Assembly (NCBI GenBank): GCA_017305555.1 | Contig: JAFKKM010000022.1 | Coordinates: 1-64,000 of the forward strand | Direction: 5' to 3' | Source: Hyphomicrobiales bacterium | GTDB lineage: Bacteria; Pseudomonadota; Alphaproteobacteria; Rhizobiales; Xanthobacteraceae | DNA length: 64,000 nucleotides | Shown: piece after piece, positions 17,343 through 26,467 of the stretch | Position numbering within the stretch: position 1 is the first letter of the stretch | How the letters are laid out: the number at the start of each line of letters is the position of its first letter | Notes under the pieces: generated by a model | Seen by the model: the letters and a program-made list of their open reading frames with translations, nothing else | Database searches by the model: none | Told to the model about the DNA's origin: nothing | Made by a program: the position numbers and the translations under genes

Positions 17343-17493
17343 ATTTTTGAAGAGCAGTGGAAATAGCTCGCCTTCAAATGAAAGCCTTACGCCAGGAATT
17401 CGGCTCACCAACGATCAAACCAAAGCTGAAGCCAGCCTCATTCGAAGAAAAGGGGAGCGAAGTTCGCAGTTTTATTCTGAATGATAGGCAATT

Positions 17494-17543
17494 TGGCGCG
17501 CCCGAAAGGATTCGAACCTCTGACCCCCAGATTCGTAGTCTGG
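17494..17543 (-). tRNA. 3' half of tRNA-Arg(ACG), attachment-site remnant
   Basis: Reading the minus strand from 17543 gives an anticodon stem-loop (CCAGA-CTACGAA-TCTGG, anticodon ACG), a five-base variable loop (GGGTC), a T arm (AGAGG-TTCGAAT-CCTTT), the 3' acceptor strand CGGGCGC, a discriminator G and CCA. This is exactly canonical positions 27-76, 50 bases. The D arm and the 5' acceptor strand (GCGCCCG expected) are absent upstream. Half-tRNAs with an intact 3' end are typical duplicated ends (att sites) left by integrative elements. For this orientation the element should lie at higher coordinates, with the complete tRNA at its far end outside the window. Confidence 0.85.
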
Positions 17544-17772
17544 GCGAGGGCGTTGAAATCGCTCAGGTCTGTTACCGTAAGCCACCCACTCCTCATCATA
17601 TGGACCTAGAATGAGGGGATTAAGAAGACACAGTTACCTGGAGCACGTCGATTTACACTCAAACTGTTATTCGGTTCTGTCATTCGGCCGTTTAATTGCG
17701 TGATGTTGTCAAGCTTCCTTGAGATGTCGACACTGGTTCGCGTCGCTCCCGTGGTTTCGTAGATGAGCACCA
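17544..17772. other. Gene-free boundary between tRNA scar and ccoH
   Basis: About 230 bases without a recognised gene. A minus-strand frame of about 50 codons follows the ccoH stop but matches nothing I know, and no start of ccoI is visible where it would be expected. The segment is therefore the junction of the putative island with the host chromosome. Together with 17343-17493, which also holds no gene, it makes a 430-base gap around the tRNA fragment. Confidence 0.45.
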
Positions 17773-18267
17773 CTACTGAACGAGTCCGTTGCGCAGGGTC
17801 AGGCGCCGCACATCATGATAAGGATGAGCGAGACCGGCCTCGGCGTGGATATCGACGATCCAGATGCCATCACGCAACTCGACCGGCGATGAGAGCGAAC
17901 CATCCGCCTGAGGTGTCAGGACGGCATTCTGATCCTCAGCCTCATAGGCCGGACGGCGGAAGCTTGCCAATACGCGCTTCGCGGTCACGACATTCCCGGC
18001 CTTGTCGATGAGCCGATAGCTGATCCTGCCACCCGCGATGACAAGTTCCGATGTCCATCCGAGCGCCGCTTGAGCGCGGCCCACCGCCGCCTTCTCGTTG
18101 AATTTCTGACTGGCGACGTAGGTATTCTCAGCGACAAATCCGGTCCAGCTCGAACGAGCGAGGAAAGCCATGGTCAAATTCACGGCGATGACGACCGAAA
18201 AGAAAGACACCATGATGGCGAACATGTGCCAGCCGGTGAATTCGCGCGTTTTGCTTACCATGCTCAT
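17773..18267 (-). CDS. ccoH: FixH/CcoH, cbb3 oxidase assembly protein
   Basis: Membrane-anchored protein of 164 aa needed for stable cbb3 oxidase assembly. The membrane segment is at residues 13-36 (MFAIMVSFFSVVIAVNLTMAF), followed by SWTGFVAENTYVASQKFNE, the conserved FixH motif region, and a periplasmic beta domain ending in GIWIVDIHAEAGLAHPYHDVRRLTL. The start overlaps the ccoG stop (ATGA at 18264-18267). Normally ccoI and ccoS follow; here the gene is the last before the island edge. Confidence 0.9.
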   Translation of the reverse strand: MSMVSKTREFTGWHMFAIMVSFFSVVIAVNLTMAFLARSSWTGFVAENTYVASQKFNEKAAVGRAQAALGWTSELVIAGGRISYRLIDKAGNVVTAKRVLASFRRPAYEAEDQNAVLTPQADGSLSSPVELRDGIWIVDIHAEAGLAHPYHDVRRLTLRNGLVQ

Positions 18268-19823
18268 TTGCTCATATCCGGTGCATCGAATGTCGCTTCG
18301 TAGCGGTCGCTTTCGGCGCCTGACTTGTCCTTGACCTCGAAAGTGAAATGCTGTGTCGGACCGGCGACGAATTCGCGCGGTTGGCGGACAAAAACCTTGA
18401 GCGTCTTCAACCTGTCCGGCTCAGCCTCGACCGCGAAGGAGCGAACGGCGGAATGGTCCATGCCGACGACATTCATCTCGGCACCCGGCAATCCTTGCAG
18501 CGTCACAATGATGGTGCGCGGCTCCGGGATCATGTTGAGGAGCTTCACCGTGTAGCCGTTGCGGATAGAGCCGTCCGAAAGAACGACGAACTGCGGATTG
18601 CGGTCGGCAAGCACGTTCACCTGCAGCCGATCGCGCGTGAGCAGCGCGTAAAGCAGGCCAAGACCGACCAGCGACCACGCCGCGAAATAGATCAGCGTGC
18701 GCGGCCTCAGCAGCTTTCTCACATGGAACGTCGAGACCTTGTCAGACAGTTTACCGCCGGCGTCACGCACCCTGCCCGGATCGATGGCGGAGGTGCCGCC
18801 CATCGTCGCCAGCGCCATGTTGGACTGATATTCCGCCAATGTCGCATAGGCGATCAGCCCGCGATCCTTGCCGATCTTGTCCATGACGCTGTCGCAAGCA
18901 TCGATGCACAGCGCGCAGGTGATGCACTCGAGTTGCTGTCCATCGCGAATATCGATGCCCATGGGACATACGGCGACGCAGGCATTGCAGTCGACGCAAT
19001 CGCCGACTGCCTGCCCTGCGGCCGCGGCCTTTTTGGCGTGGCGCGTGCGCGGCTCGCCGCGCCAGTCGTTGTAAGTGACGGTGAGCGAATTTTCATCCAG
19101 CATCGCCGCCTGAATACGAGGCCAGGGACACATGTAAGTGCAGACCTGTTCGCGCATCAATCCACCGAAAACGTAGGTGGTGCCGGTTAGGATCGCGACC
19201 GTCATGTAGGCGACCGGCGCGGCCTGGCCGGTCACGAGACCGCGCAGCAATGTCGGCGCGTCGGCGAAGTAGAAGATCCACGCGCCTCCCGTTGCCACCG
19301 CGATGATCAGCCAGATCAGGTGCTTGGAAACCCGCCTCAACAACTTGTTGGCCGACCATGGCGCGGCATCGAGCTTGATGCGGGCGTTGCGATCGCCCTC
19401 CACGGCACGTTCGACCACCAGAAAGAGATCGACCCACACCGTCTGAGGACAGGTGTAGCCGCACCATGCCCGCCCGACCGTCGACGTCAGCAGAAAAAGT
19501 CCGAACCCCGCCATGACCAGAAGGCCAGCGACGAAATAGAATTCCTGCGGCCATATCTCGATCGGAAAGAAATAGAAACGCCGGTTGGCGAGATCGACCA
19601 GGACGCCCTGATCCGGCGCGTAAGGGCCACGGTTCCAGCGCAACCACGGTGTCAGATAATAGATGCCGAGGGTGATCAGCATCACGACCCACTTGAAACG
19701 CCGGAAGCGGCCTTCGGCTCTCTTCGGGAAGATTTTCTTGCGAGCCGCATAGAGCGGTTGGCGCACGCGTGCGGAGTTCACCGCCGTTGCGTCAAACGTT
19801 TCGATCTCCGACGTCTCAAACAT
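18264..19823 (-). CDS. ccoG: FixG/CcoG, iron-sulfur protein for cbb3 oxidase copper supply
   Basis: Membrane ferredoxin-like protein (519 aa); CcoG is described as a cupric reductase in cbb3 assembly. It has an N-terminal soluble part, about five membrane segments, and the GYTCPQTVWVD loop. Two 4Fe-4S clusters show as CVDCNACVAVCPMG and CITCALCIDACD near residues 282-312. A C-terminal immunoglobulin-like domain follows the last helix. It has an AGGAGA ribosome site and lies 126 bases after ccoP, as in the rhizobial fixNOQP-fixGHIS order. Confidence 0.93.
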   Translation of the reverse strand: MFETSEIETFDATAVNSARVRQPLYAARKKIFPKRAEGRFRRFKWVVMLITLGIYYLTPWLRWNRGPYAPDQGVLVDLANRRFYFFPIEIWPQEFYFVAGLLVMAGFGLFLLTSTVGRAWCGYTCPQTVWVDLFLVVERAVEGDRNARIKLDAAPWSANKLLRRVSKHLIWLIIAVATGGAWIFYFADAPTLLRGLVTGQAAPVAYMTVAILTGTTYVFGGLMREQVCTYMCPWPRIQAAMLDENSLTVTYNDWRGEPRTRHAKKAAAAGQAVGDCVDCNACVAVCPMGIDIRDGQQLECITCALCIDACDSVMDKIGKDRGLIAYATLAEYQSNMALATMGGTSAIDPGRVRDAGGKLSDKVSTFHVRKLLRPRTLIYFAAWSLVGLGLLYALLTRDRLQVNVLADRNPQFVVLSDGSIRNGYTVKLLNMIPEPRTIIVTLQGLPGAEMNVVGMDHSAVRSFAVEAEPDRLKTLKVFVRQPREFVAGPTQHFTFEVKDKSGAESDRYEATFDAPDMSK

Positions 19824-19949
19824 TGTCAGTCTCCTGCGGAGCTTCCGAGGAAGCGCCGGCCTTCTTCACGTGCATCGCCTAGCGGCACGCGAACCTCTGT
19901 CAAGAGGCCGCGTGCCGGGGGTTCGCACGCAAAACGTCGCGCGATCCTG

Positions 19950-20819
19950 CTATTCGCCGCCACCGAGCGAATGAACATAGACTGTCAGCTCCTTGACCGT
20001 CGTATCGCCGAGGCGAACGCCCCAGGCCGGCATCACGCCATGTTTCGGCGCCCTGACCTGCGCGGCGATGGCGGCGGGTGTCGATCCGTAAAGCCAGATG
20101 GCGTCCGTCAGATTGGGAGCACCGAGTTCGCGATTCCCCTTGCCGTTGTCGCCATGGCAGGAAGCACAATTCTGCGCGAAAACATCCTTGCCCGCTGCGA
20201 TGTCCCCGTCGCTGGCATTCTCGGCCTTGTTCGACAACGAGGCGACAAAAGAGGCGACCTGCGTGATCTGCTTCGGTTGAAGAATATCGGCGAAAGCCGG
20301 CATCTCCGAGACACGCGTATTGGGGTCCTCTGCATAGCGAATACCATGGGCGATGGTCTGCTGGATCTGCTCGGCGCTACCGCCCCACAGCCAATCGTCA
20401 TCGTTGAGGTTCGGATAGCCGGGCGAACCTTGCGCGCCGGAGCCGTGGCACTGCACGCAGTTCACCTTGAACGCGGCCGCGCCCGCCGCGGCCGCAAAGA
20501 TACGCAGCTTCTCGTCGGCAAGAATTTCCTTCACCGACTTGGCCCCAATCGCGGCGATATAATCGGCCTTGGCGGCCTTCGCAGCGTCCAACTCCGTCTT
20601 GACGTCACCGCGGCTGGAATAACCAAGCAGGCCGGTGGTCGCCGTGCGCACGAGAGGCCATGCCGGATAGGCAATCACATAGACGGCTGCCCATACAATC
20701 GTCGCGTAGTAGACGATGAGCCACCAGCGCGGCATCGGATTATCGAGCTCCTTGATGCCGTCCCACTCGTGGCCGGTCGTGGAGACGCCGGAAAACTCGT
20801 CGATCTGTTTGTCGCTCAT
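19950..20819 (-). CDS. ccoP: cbb3 oxidase diheme subunit CcoP (FixP)
   Basis: Diheme c-type cytochrome subunit (289 aa from ATG 20819) that passes electrons to CcoO/CcoN. The start MSDKQIDEFSGVSTTGHEWDGIKELDNPMPRWW is the classic CcoP beginning, followed by a membrane segment. Heme c sites are CVQCHGSG and CASCHGDNG, with axial methionines likely in SEMPAF and HGVMPAWG. A longer frame to 20888 would overlap ccoQ and has no support. The operon is ccoNOQP with 1-12 base gaps. Confidence 0.95.
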   Translation of the reverse strand: MSDKQIDEFSGVSTTGHEWDGIKELDNPMPRWWLIVYYATIVWAAVYVIAYPAWPLVRTATTGLLGYSSRGDVKTELDAAKAAKADYIAAIGAKSVKEILADEKLRIFAAAAGAAAFKVNCVQCHGSGAQGSPGYPNLNDDDWLWGGSAEQIQQTIAHGIRYAEDPNTRVSEMPAFADILQPKQITQVASFVASLSNKAENASDGDIAAGKDVFAQNCASCHGDNGKGNRELGAPNLTDAIWLYGSTPAAIAAQVRAPKHGVMPAWGVRLGDTTVKELTVYVHSLGGGE

Positions 20820-20820
20820 G

Positions 20821-20973
20821 TCAGTCGTCCTTGAGAGGAATGCGGGCGGCTTCATCGGCGAGAGAGCGGCTGCCGGGACGAAACGCAAAGATCACGGCGC
20901 CGATAAAGAACAGGGTCATGGCGAGCAGACCCCAACTGTCGGCGAAATGGCGCATAGCGGTGTAGGTTTCCAT
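20821..20973 (-). CDS. ccoQ: cbb3 oxidase subunit CcoQ (FixQ)
   Basis: A 50-residue subunit with one membrane helix (WGLLAMTLFFIGAVIFAF) and the tail RPGSRSLADEAARIPLKDD, which is the usual end of FixQ (..A..IPL.DD). It sits between ccoO and ccoP; its stop is one base before the ccoP start codon. It stabilises the CcoP-core interaction. Confidence 0.92.
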   Translation of the reverse strand: METYTAMRHFADSWGLLAMTLFFIGAVIFAFRPGSRSLADEAARIPLKDD

Positions 20974-20983
20974 TCCATCCTCC

Positions 20984-21715
20984 TCAGCGATAACCGGCGG
21001 TTTCGTCGTAGGTCGAGAAGTCGACCAAGGTGCCCAGCATCTGCAGATAAGCGACCAGCGCATCCATTTCCGTGAGCGCCTCCTTGTTGCCGTCGTAATT
21101 GCCGACCTTGACCTTGGGATAGCGAGCCTCCAGCGCCTTGCTGTCGGCATCCGGATTGGCCTGCGCCTTCATGTCAGCCGCGGCATTGGCGACCATCTCC
21201 TCGGTATAGGGCACGCCGACCCGACGATTGGCTGTCAGATTGATCGACGCCAGTCTCACATCCAGCGGCTTATCCTTCAGGAACGCGTAGCTCGGCATGA
21301 CCGATTCCGGCACCACCGAGCGCGGCTCGATCAGATGCTGGACATGCCATTCGTTCGAGTAACGCTGGCCCACGCGTGCAAGATCGGGACCGGTGCGCTT
21401 CGAGCCCCATTGGAACGAATGGTCGTACATCGATTCCGCCGCGAGACTGTAATGGCCGTAGCGCTCAACCTCGTCGCGGAACGGCCGGATCATCTGCGAG
21501 TGGCAGGCGTAGCAGCCTTCGCGGACATAGATGTCGCGCCCAGCAAGCTCGAGCGGCGTATAGGGACGCATTCCCTCGACCTTCTCGATCGTGTTCTGCA
21601 GATAGAAGAGCGGCGCGATCTCCACGATGCCGCCCACCGTTACCACGGCGAGCGACGTGATCAGCAGCAACGTCGCGCTCTTTTCGAGCTTGGAGTGGTT
21701 CTTCAGAATGGACAT
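20984..21715 (-). CDS. ccoO: cbb3 oxidase monoheme subunit CcoO (FixO)
   Basis: Membrane-anchored monoheme cytochrome c, 243 aa. One N-terminal helix (residues 12-36) is followed by [23 protein letters not shown] with the CxxCH heme site, and by [21 protein letters not shown] with [16 protein letters not shown] carrying the axial methionine. The ribosome site AAGGAG is well placed. It follows ccoN by 12 bases. Confidence 0.95.
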   Translation of the reverse strand: MSILKNHSKLEKSATLLLITSLAVVTVGGIVEIAPLFYLQNTIEKVEGMRPYTPLELAGRDIYVREGCYACHSQMIRPFRDEVERYGHYSLAAESMYDHSFQWGSKRTGPDLARVGQRYSNEWHVQHLIEPRSVVPESVMPSYAFLKDKPLDVRLASINLTANRRVGVPYTEEMVANAAADMKAQANPDADSKALEARYPKVKVGNYDGNKEALTEMDALVAYLQMLGTLVDFSTYDETAGYR

Positions 21716-21727
21716 GAATCGCGCTCC

Positions 21728-23350
21728 TTACTGGGCAGGCTTCATGGCGGTGCCATGGGTCGGCAGTACCATGCCCATGGGCGTTTCCTTGCGGACCCGA
21801 CCTCGGATGGTTTGGTAGACGTTCCATGCCATCAGGAGGCCGCCGGCGAGATAGAACACGCCGCCCGACACGCGCATCACGTAGTAGGGATGCATCGCGG
21901 CGACGGTTTCGGCGAACGAGTAAACAAGGAAACCCTGCTCATCGTATTCGCGCCACATCAGGCCCTGCATAATGCCCGACACCCACATCGACGAGGCGTA
22001 GAGCACGATGCCGAGCGTCGCCAACCAGAAGTGCCAGTTGACCATACGGATGGAATACAGGCGATCGCGGCCCCATAACTTCGGCGCCAGGAAGTAGACG
22101 GCGGCGAACGTAATCATGCCGTTCCAGCCCAACGCGCCAGCATGGACGTGCGCGATCGTCCAGTCCGTATAGTGCGAGAGCGAATTGACCGATTTGATCG
22201 ACAGCATCGGACCTTCGAACGTGGCCATGCCATAGAAGGCCATAGCGGCCACCATCAGGCGCACGATCGGATCGGTTCTGATCTTGTCCCACGCACCCGA
22301 CAGCGTCATCAGGCCGTTGATCATGCCACCCCATGACGGCATCCACAGCATGATGGAGAACACCATGCCCAGCGTTTGCGCCCAATCAGGAACGGCCGTG
22401 TAGTGCAGGTGATGCGGGCCGGCCCAGATATACAGGAAGATGATCGACCAGAAGTGGACGATAGACAGGCGATAGGAATAGATCGGCCGATCCACCTGCT
22501 TCGGCACGAAATAGTACATCATGGCCAGGAAAGGTACCGTCAGGAAGAACGCCACCGCGTTATGCCCGTACCACCATTGCGTGACCGCGTCCTGCACTCC
22601 CGAGAACGCCGAGTAGCTTTTCGAGCCGACAATAGACGCCGGCATCGCCAGATTGTTGATCACATGCAGCATCGCGATAGTGATGATGAAGGACAGGTAG
22701 AACCAGTTGGCGACGTAGATGTGCGGCTCGCGACGCCGCAGCAGCGTTCCCATGAAGACGACGAGATAGGCGACCCAGACGATGGTCAGCCACATGTCGA
22801 CGTACCATTCCGGTTCGGCGTATTCGCGCGACTGTGTGATGCCGAGAAGGTAGCCGGTTCCCGCCATGATGATGAAAAACTGGTAGCCCCAGAACACGAA
22901 CCAGACCAGATCGCCGCCGAACAAGCGCGCGCGGCAGGTCCGCTGTACGACGTAGAAGGAGCTTGCGATCAACGCGTTGCCGCCAAAGGCGAAAATCACC
23001 GCCGAGGTGTGCAGCGGGCGGACGCGGCCGAAATTCAGCCAAGGCTCGAAATTGAGATGGGGGAATGCAAGCTGAACGGCGATAAACACGCCGACGAGAA
23101 AGCCGACAACACCCCAGAAGACCGTGGCGATGACGCCATAGCGGATCGGCTCGTCCATGTAGGCGGATTCGTCGACAGGCGCTTGCGGCTCGAAGTTCGT
23201 CTTCCGCATCAAGATGATGGTGAAGATCGCGAGCACGAAAACCGCGATCCACATATGCTGCCGGAACGGTTCATCGACCGCAAAAGCGGCCCCCATCAAT
23301 GTAAGGTAACACAGTGCTCCAGCGAGGATGATCCCCAAGCCGTACCTCAT
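21728..23350 (-). CDS. ccoN: cbb3 oxidase catalytic subunit CcoN (FixN)
   Basis: Heme-copper oxidase core subunit of 540 aa that reduces O2 at low concentration and pumps protons. It has about 14 hydrophobic helices. Heme and CuB ligands lie in [50 protein letters not shown] and [16 protein letters not shown]. It leads the operon. A FixK/FNR-type box is centred about 106 bases upstream of the ATG, which fits activation under low oxygen. Confidence 0.95.
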   Translation of the reverse strand: MRYGLGIILAGALCYLTLMGAAFAVDEPFRQHMWIAVFVLAIFTIILMRKTNFEPQAPVDESAYMDEPIRYGVIATVFWGVVGFLVGVFIAVQLAFPHLNFEPWLNFGRVRPLHTSAVIFAFGGNALIASSFYVVQRTCRARLFGGDLVWFVFWGYQFFIIMAGTGYLLGITQSREYAEPEWYVDMWLTIVWVAYLVVFMGTLLRRREPHIYVANWFYLSFIITIAMLHVINNLAMPASIVGSKSYSAFSGVQDAVTQWWYGHNAVAFFLTVPFLAMMYYFVPKQVDRPIYSYRLSIVHFWSIIFLYIWAGPHHLHYTAVPDWAQTLGMVFSIMLWMPSWGGMINGLMTLSGAWDKIRTDPIVRLMVAAMAFYGMATFEGPMLSIKSVNSLSHYTDWTIAHVHAGALGWNGMITFAAVYFLAPKLWGRDRLYSIRMVNWHFWLATLGIVLYASSMWVSGIMQGLMWREYDEQGFLVYSFAETVAAMHPYYVMRVSGGVFYLAGGLLMAWNVYQTIRGRVRKETPMGMVLPTHGTAMKPAQ

Positions 23351-23449
23351 GAAATTGTCCCCCGACGCAAACTCGCAATTGCGGGTGCCGCCTTGAGCGC
23401 CCGTTTTAGTTTAGAACGGCTGTACATATACGGGCTGCATGCTCGCTGA

Positions 23450-23463
23450 TTGACGAAGATCAA
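23450..23463 (-). promoter_or_regulatory. FNR/FixK-type box upstream of ccoN
   Basis: TTGACGAAGATCAA, one change from TTGAT-N4-ATCAA. If the activator sits at -41.5, transcription would start near 23415, and a TATATG-like -10 on the minus strand lies at about 23422-23429. This is the expected arrangement for fixN promoters. Confidence 0.8.
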
Positions 23464-23760
23464 AGATCGTAAAGGTAACTACCGGCAACCGGGAATGACC
23501 CGGGCGCGAACAAGACAATCCGGGCAATCTTTCAACGCTGGACGCGAGTGACCGAAAATAACGTTGCGTCGCGCATCCTGTGGCAAATTCTGCAAGTACA
23601 TCTTCGCGCTTCGGCAGGAAATACAGCCGATGATAGGCCCACTTCACTAGTGAGCGCCGCCAACTTATCGCTCACCCTTCGGATCAATGTCGAACTGTAT
23701 CGCTCACTGCGACGACACATCGAAAATTCGCACGGCACTTCGTGTTCCGGGTACTGGGGG

Positions 23761-24300
23761 CTAAGGCCGCATACGGTCAAGCAGGTGGTCACGCCACAGG
23801 TAATGGTGACCCAGGGCTGCTAAGGCATGAATTGCGGCAACCACGATGAGAGCATTGGCGGCAAGTTCGTGCCACTCATTGATGCTGCGACGGGTTGCAG
23901 CATCACCGCTGCCAAACTGCGGCACAGACCACAATCCAAAAACATTGAACCCGCGATATGACGCATCGATAACACCGGCGATGATAACGATTCCGATCAA
24001 ACCATACAGCACATAGTGCGCGAGTTTGGCGATCACATAAAGGCGGCCGCTGTCGGCAGGCGGAAGCACACGACCAAACTTCGCTCTCCAAGCAACTCGC
24101 GTTACAAGAACGAATGCAGCGAGGAACCCCAGAACGACATGCGTGGACCAAACTCCCGTGCGAAGCGGCCCACGCGGAACGAGGTCTGCTGTCTGACCTA
24201 TTCCCCACAGGACAGCAATAAGTATGACCGTGATCCAATGCAGCCAAACAGTGGTTGCATCATAACGCTCGGCGGGCCTGAACGATTGGCTCATAGCCAT
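23761..24300 (-). CDS. Cytochrome b561-type membrane protein (first copy)
   Basis: Diheme b-type cytochrome of 179 aa with four membrane helices. Ligand histidines appear in VWLHWITVILI, STHVVLGFLAAF, AKLAHYVLYGLIG and WHELAANALIVVAAIHALAALGHHYLW. The family shuttles electrons from quinol, often to reduce superoxide or periplasmic acceptors. ATG 24300 or 24294 may be used (MAMSQSF). A perfect FNR/FixK box lies only 29 bases upstream, which is close for activation. A paralogue is at 28403. The 410 bases between this gene and ccoN hold no convincing gene apart from the ccoN promoter. Confidence 0.85.
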   Translation of the reverse strand: MAMSQSFRPAERYDATTVWLHWITVILIAVLWGIGQTADLVPRGPLRTGVWSTHVVLGFLAAFVLVTRVAWRAKFGRVLPPADSGRLYVIAKLAHYVLYGLIGIVIIAGVIDASYRGFNVFGLWSVPQFGSGDAATRRSINEWHELAANALIVVAAIHALAALGHHYLWRDHLLDRMRP

Positions 24301-24328
24301 TCTCTTTCATACAAATCGGGAGGAACAT

Positions 24329-24342
24329 TTGATGCAGATCAA
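24329..24342. promoter_or_regulatory. FNR/FixK-type box between b561 and a small membrane gene
   Basis: TTGATGCAGATCAA, a perfect palindromic match. Leftwards, an activator at -41.5 would put the start near 24294, at the b561 start codon. Rightwards it gives a start near 24377 with a TAAGAT -10 at 24366-24371 and a 54-base leader to ATG 24431, which fits better. Confidence 0.75.
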
Positions 24343-24430
24343 ACAACAGAATAGCTTTGCTAGGATTAAGATGGAGAGAAACGCGTCATGGAGATAGGCG
24401 CAGCATTATGCACTTTAGCGGGGATAGAGG

Positions 24431-24736
24431 ATGGGTATTGGCAAAAAGCCCGACCGCAATTCTACGATCGATAAGGCCAGCAAGTTCGTTACTCTTTTGG
24501 TGATTATCGTCACGATAGTAGCGATCCTTCACCTCACAGGTGTAATCGCCTCTCATGAGCCGATGTGGATATACTGGACTTTCCTTGCGGCAAGCATCAT
24601 TGCCGGCGTGTGGCTGATCATAAAGCTGCGAAGGTGGCAGATCCGTCCACCCAATGTTAATGCCCGCCGAGTTGTAAACCTACGCCGACCAGACCAATCC
24701 ACAACGCAGACTGATTACCTTGATCGCAAGAAATAG
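24431..24736 (+). CDS. Small two-helix membrane protein
   Basis: Unrecognised protein of 101 aa with a basic start (MGIGKKPDRNSTIDKASK), two hydrophobic helices at about 18-40 and 46-66 (FVTLLVIIVTIVAILHLTGVI and MWIYWTFLAASIIAGVWLII) and a basic, hydrophilic tail. A purine-rich ribosome site (GGGGATAGAGG) lies upstream. The FixK-type box 88 bases upstream suggests that it is induced at low oxygen. It may assist respiratory complexes, but that is context only. Confidence 0.55.
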   Translation: MGIGKKPDRNSTIDKASKFVTLLVIIVTIVAILHLTGVIASHEPMWIYWTFLAASIIAGVWLIIKLRRWQIRPPNVNARRVVNLRRPDQSTTQTDYLDRKK

Positions 24737-24899
24737 CCAAAGGACGAGCAGAATAGGGATGGCGCTGAGGCGTTGCTTGAGCGCGAGCACTGCGACATTA
24801 GGCAGCTGGTCATGGTCACGCAAAGAAAAGCCCGCCTCCTTGGAAAGCGGGCCGATAGTTCAAAAGATGAGACACCAAAAACCGGCGCCCCTCGGGTCA

Positions 24900-25210
24900 A
24901 CCTGAAAATATGCTTGGATCTTAAAACCCAGCCCGATGGGTGCATTCTCCATGAACCTTTCAATGATGGGGTTGCGATAAATCAATCACTCTTCGCGGTG
25001 CCGATTATGATTTCCTTTTCAGGTAATCGGATCGGAATAGCTCGCCGACGGATCAAGATTGCTCGAATCCGCTGACCGGCATGGGGCCGCCGTCGTCATC
25101 CCTCAGAGCCGAGTTACTTGTCCACGATGGTCGTGTCATAGGCTCGATCCGCAACGTAGCCCAGCAACATATTGATCGGTCACGGTCCACAGATCCGGTG
25201 ACGGGATGTC
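24900..25210 (-). pseudogene. Degenerate IS5-type transposase remnant
   Basis: On the minus strand, fragments in different frames resemble the C-terminal catalytic part of IS5-family transposases: MLLGYVADRAYDTTIVDK (around 25170-25117; family pattern L.D.AYD) and, further on, IYRNPIIERFMEN (near 24983-24945; family pattern YR.RN.IER.F). Stops and frameshifts separate them and no ends are recognisable. The rest of the 940-base gap between 24737 and 25680 holds no gene that I can support. Confidence 0.35.
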
Positions 25211-25679
25211 CTTCGCCGCGCAGCCGAGATAGTTGATACTGCTCCAACATCAGCAGCGCGCTGCCGACGCTCCAGTCCTTGTTGCACGCCCGTGGGAGCG
25301 CAGTCGATCAGCGTGTCAATCGTCGCTTTCTCTCACGACTTGAACGGTCACGCCTCTTCGGACAAGGAAAGTCGCGCCAATCAGCTAAATCACGTTTCAG
25401 CGACACGATCTTCCACCGGTCATACTTGACCTTGAAACCGCGCTGCAAACCTCCTGTCCGCCGACGCACTAGCCACCGCTGTCGCATTCTAGCGTTGATT
25501 GATCTTGGACTTAACTCGTGGACGAGATCACCCACCACCAGACGAACTGCCTCGACGATCGGGCCAGGACGTCCAGAAGCTTTTAAACGGCAACGATTCG
25601 TAGATAGGAGGTATCCCTCCGACAAGGACCGCGGCTGGGGTGCTTGTAGATTTTGGCGGACGCGTCAGAAATCATCTGT

Positions 25680-26069
25680 ATGGACGTCTATACAGACAGA
25701 GCGGTCAGCCGGCTTGAGATCGTTGATACAGGCGGTCGTCGGCGCTTCAGCGACGCGGCCAAGCTGCGGATTGTCGCCGAAAGCTATTCTGGTCGGCGCC
25801 TGGGATCTGCGACGGCCCGCAAGTACGGGATCACACGCTCGCAGTTGGCCGACTGGCGCAACGCGGCGCGTGCCGGGCGTTTGGGTGCGGTCTCGCCCGA
25901 GGGATTTGTGCCGGTCGTGGCGGAAGCGGCATCGCCAGTGGCAGGGCCACCACTGCGCGACGCGGGTCGGATGGAGATTGTGAGCCTGAACGGCCGCCGT
26001 GTGATCGTCGATAGTGGCGTCGATGTCTCAGTGTTACTCTGCGTCGTGCGGGGTCTCGAGACGTTATGA
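25680..26069 (+). CDS. tnpA: IS66 TnpA accessory protein
   Basis: A protein of 129 aa starting at ATG 25680 ([15 protein letters not shown]). The helix-turn-helix [45 protein letters not shown] is the IS66 orfA/IS3-like DNA-binding domain. The end [29 protein letters not shown] is the typical IS66 TnpA tail. It overlaps tnpB by four bases. It probably recognises the element's ends. Confidence 0.88.
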   Translation: MDVYTDRAVSRLEIVDTGGRRRFSDAAKLRIVAESYSGRRLGSATARKYGITRSQLADWRNAARAGRLGAVSPEGFVPVVAEAASPVAGPPLRDAGRMEIVSLNGRRVIVDSGVDVSVLLCVVRGLETL

Positions 26070-26422
26070 CGATATCGCTTCCTTCAGGTCCCGGCGTGCG
26101 GGTGTGGCTGGCGACGGGTTATACGGACATGCGATGCGGGTTTCCGTCACTGGCGCTGCGGGTGCAGGAGGTGCTGCAATGCGATCCGTTCGCGGGACAT
26201 TTGTTTGTCTTCCGCGGCCGCAGTGGCTCGCTGGTGAAAGCGATTTGGCATGACGGCCAGGGAGCATGTCTTTTTACGAAAAGGCTTGAGCGCGGCAAGT
26301 TTGTCTGGCCGTCGGTTGCGGCGGGAGTCGTCACGATATCGCCTGCGCAACTGAGCTATCTTCTGTCCGGAATTGACTGGCGCCATCCGCAAGAGACATG
26401 GCGCCCGACACGGAGCGGATAG
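26066..26422 (+). CDS. tnpB: IS66 TnpB accessory protein
   Basis: Protein of 118 aa of the IS66 Orf2 family, recognised by [63 protein letters not shown] and [12 protein letters not shown]. These are the conserved family blocks. Needed together with TnpA for full transposition in this IS group, though its biochemical role is not known. It has a coupled start and looks intact. Confidence 0.92.
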   Translation: MTISLPSGPGVRVWLATGYTDMRCGFPSLALRVQEVLQCDPFAGHLFVFRGRSGSLVKAIWHDGQGACLFTKRLERGKFVWPSVAAGVVTISPAQLSYLLSGIDWRHPQETWRPTRSG

Positions 26423-26467
26423 CATTTTTGCGATTGAATATTTGGCGTGATGTGATTCGATGGCTTC

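Noticed and set aside
17357-17614. Plus-strand frame with the string APERIRTSDPQIRS
   Set aside because: This is the known false protein produced by translating a tRNA-Arg antisense; it overlies the tRNA fragment.
19320-20834. Antisense frame of 504 codons over ccoG-ccoP
   Set aside because: Shadow frame; both underlying genes are certain.
22376-23449. Antisense frame of 357 codons over ccoN
   Set aside because: Shadow frame with charged, low-complexity composition.
23548-23823. Plus-strand frame of 91 codons between ccoN and b561
   Set aside because: No ribosome site and no pattern, and its end overlaps the b561 gene antisense.
25279-25983. Plus-strand frame of 234 codons left of IS66
   Set aside because: Runs in the wrong frame into tnpA and has no known domain; likely non-coding or relic DNA.
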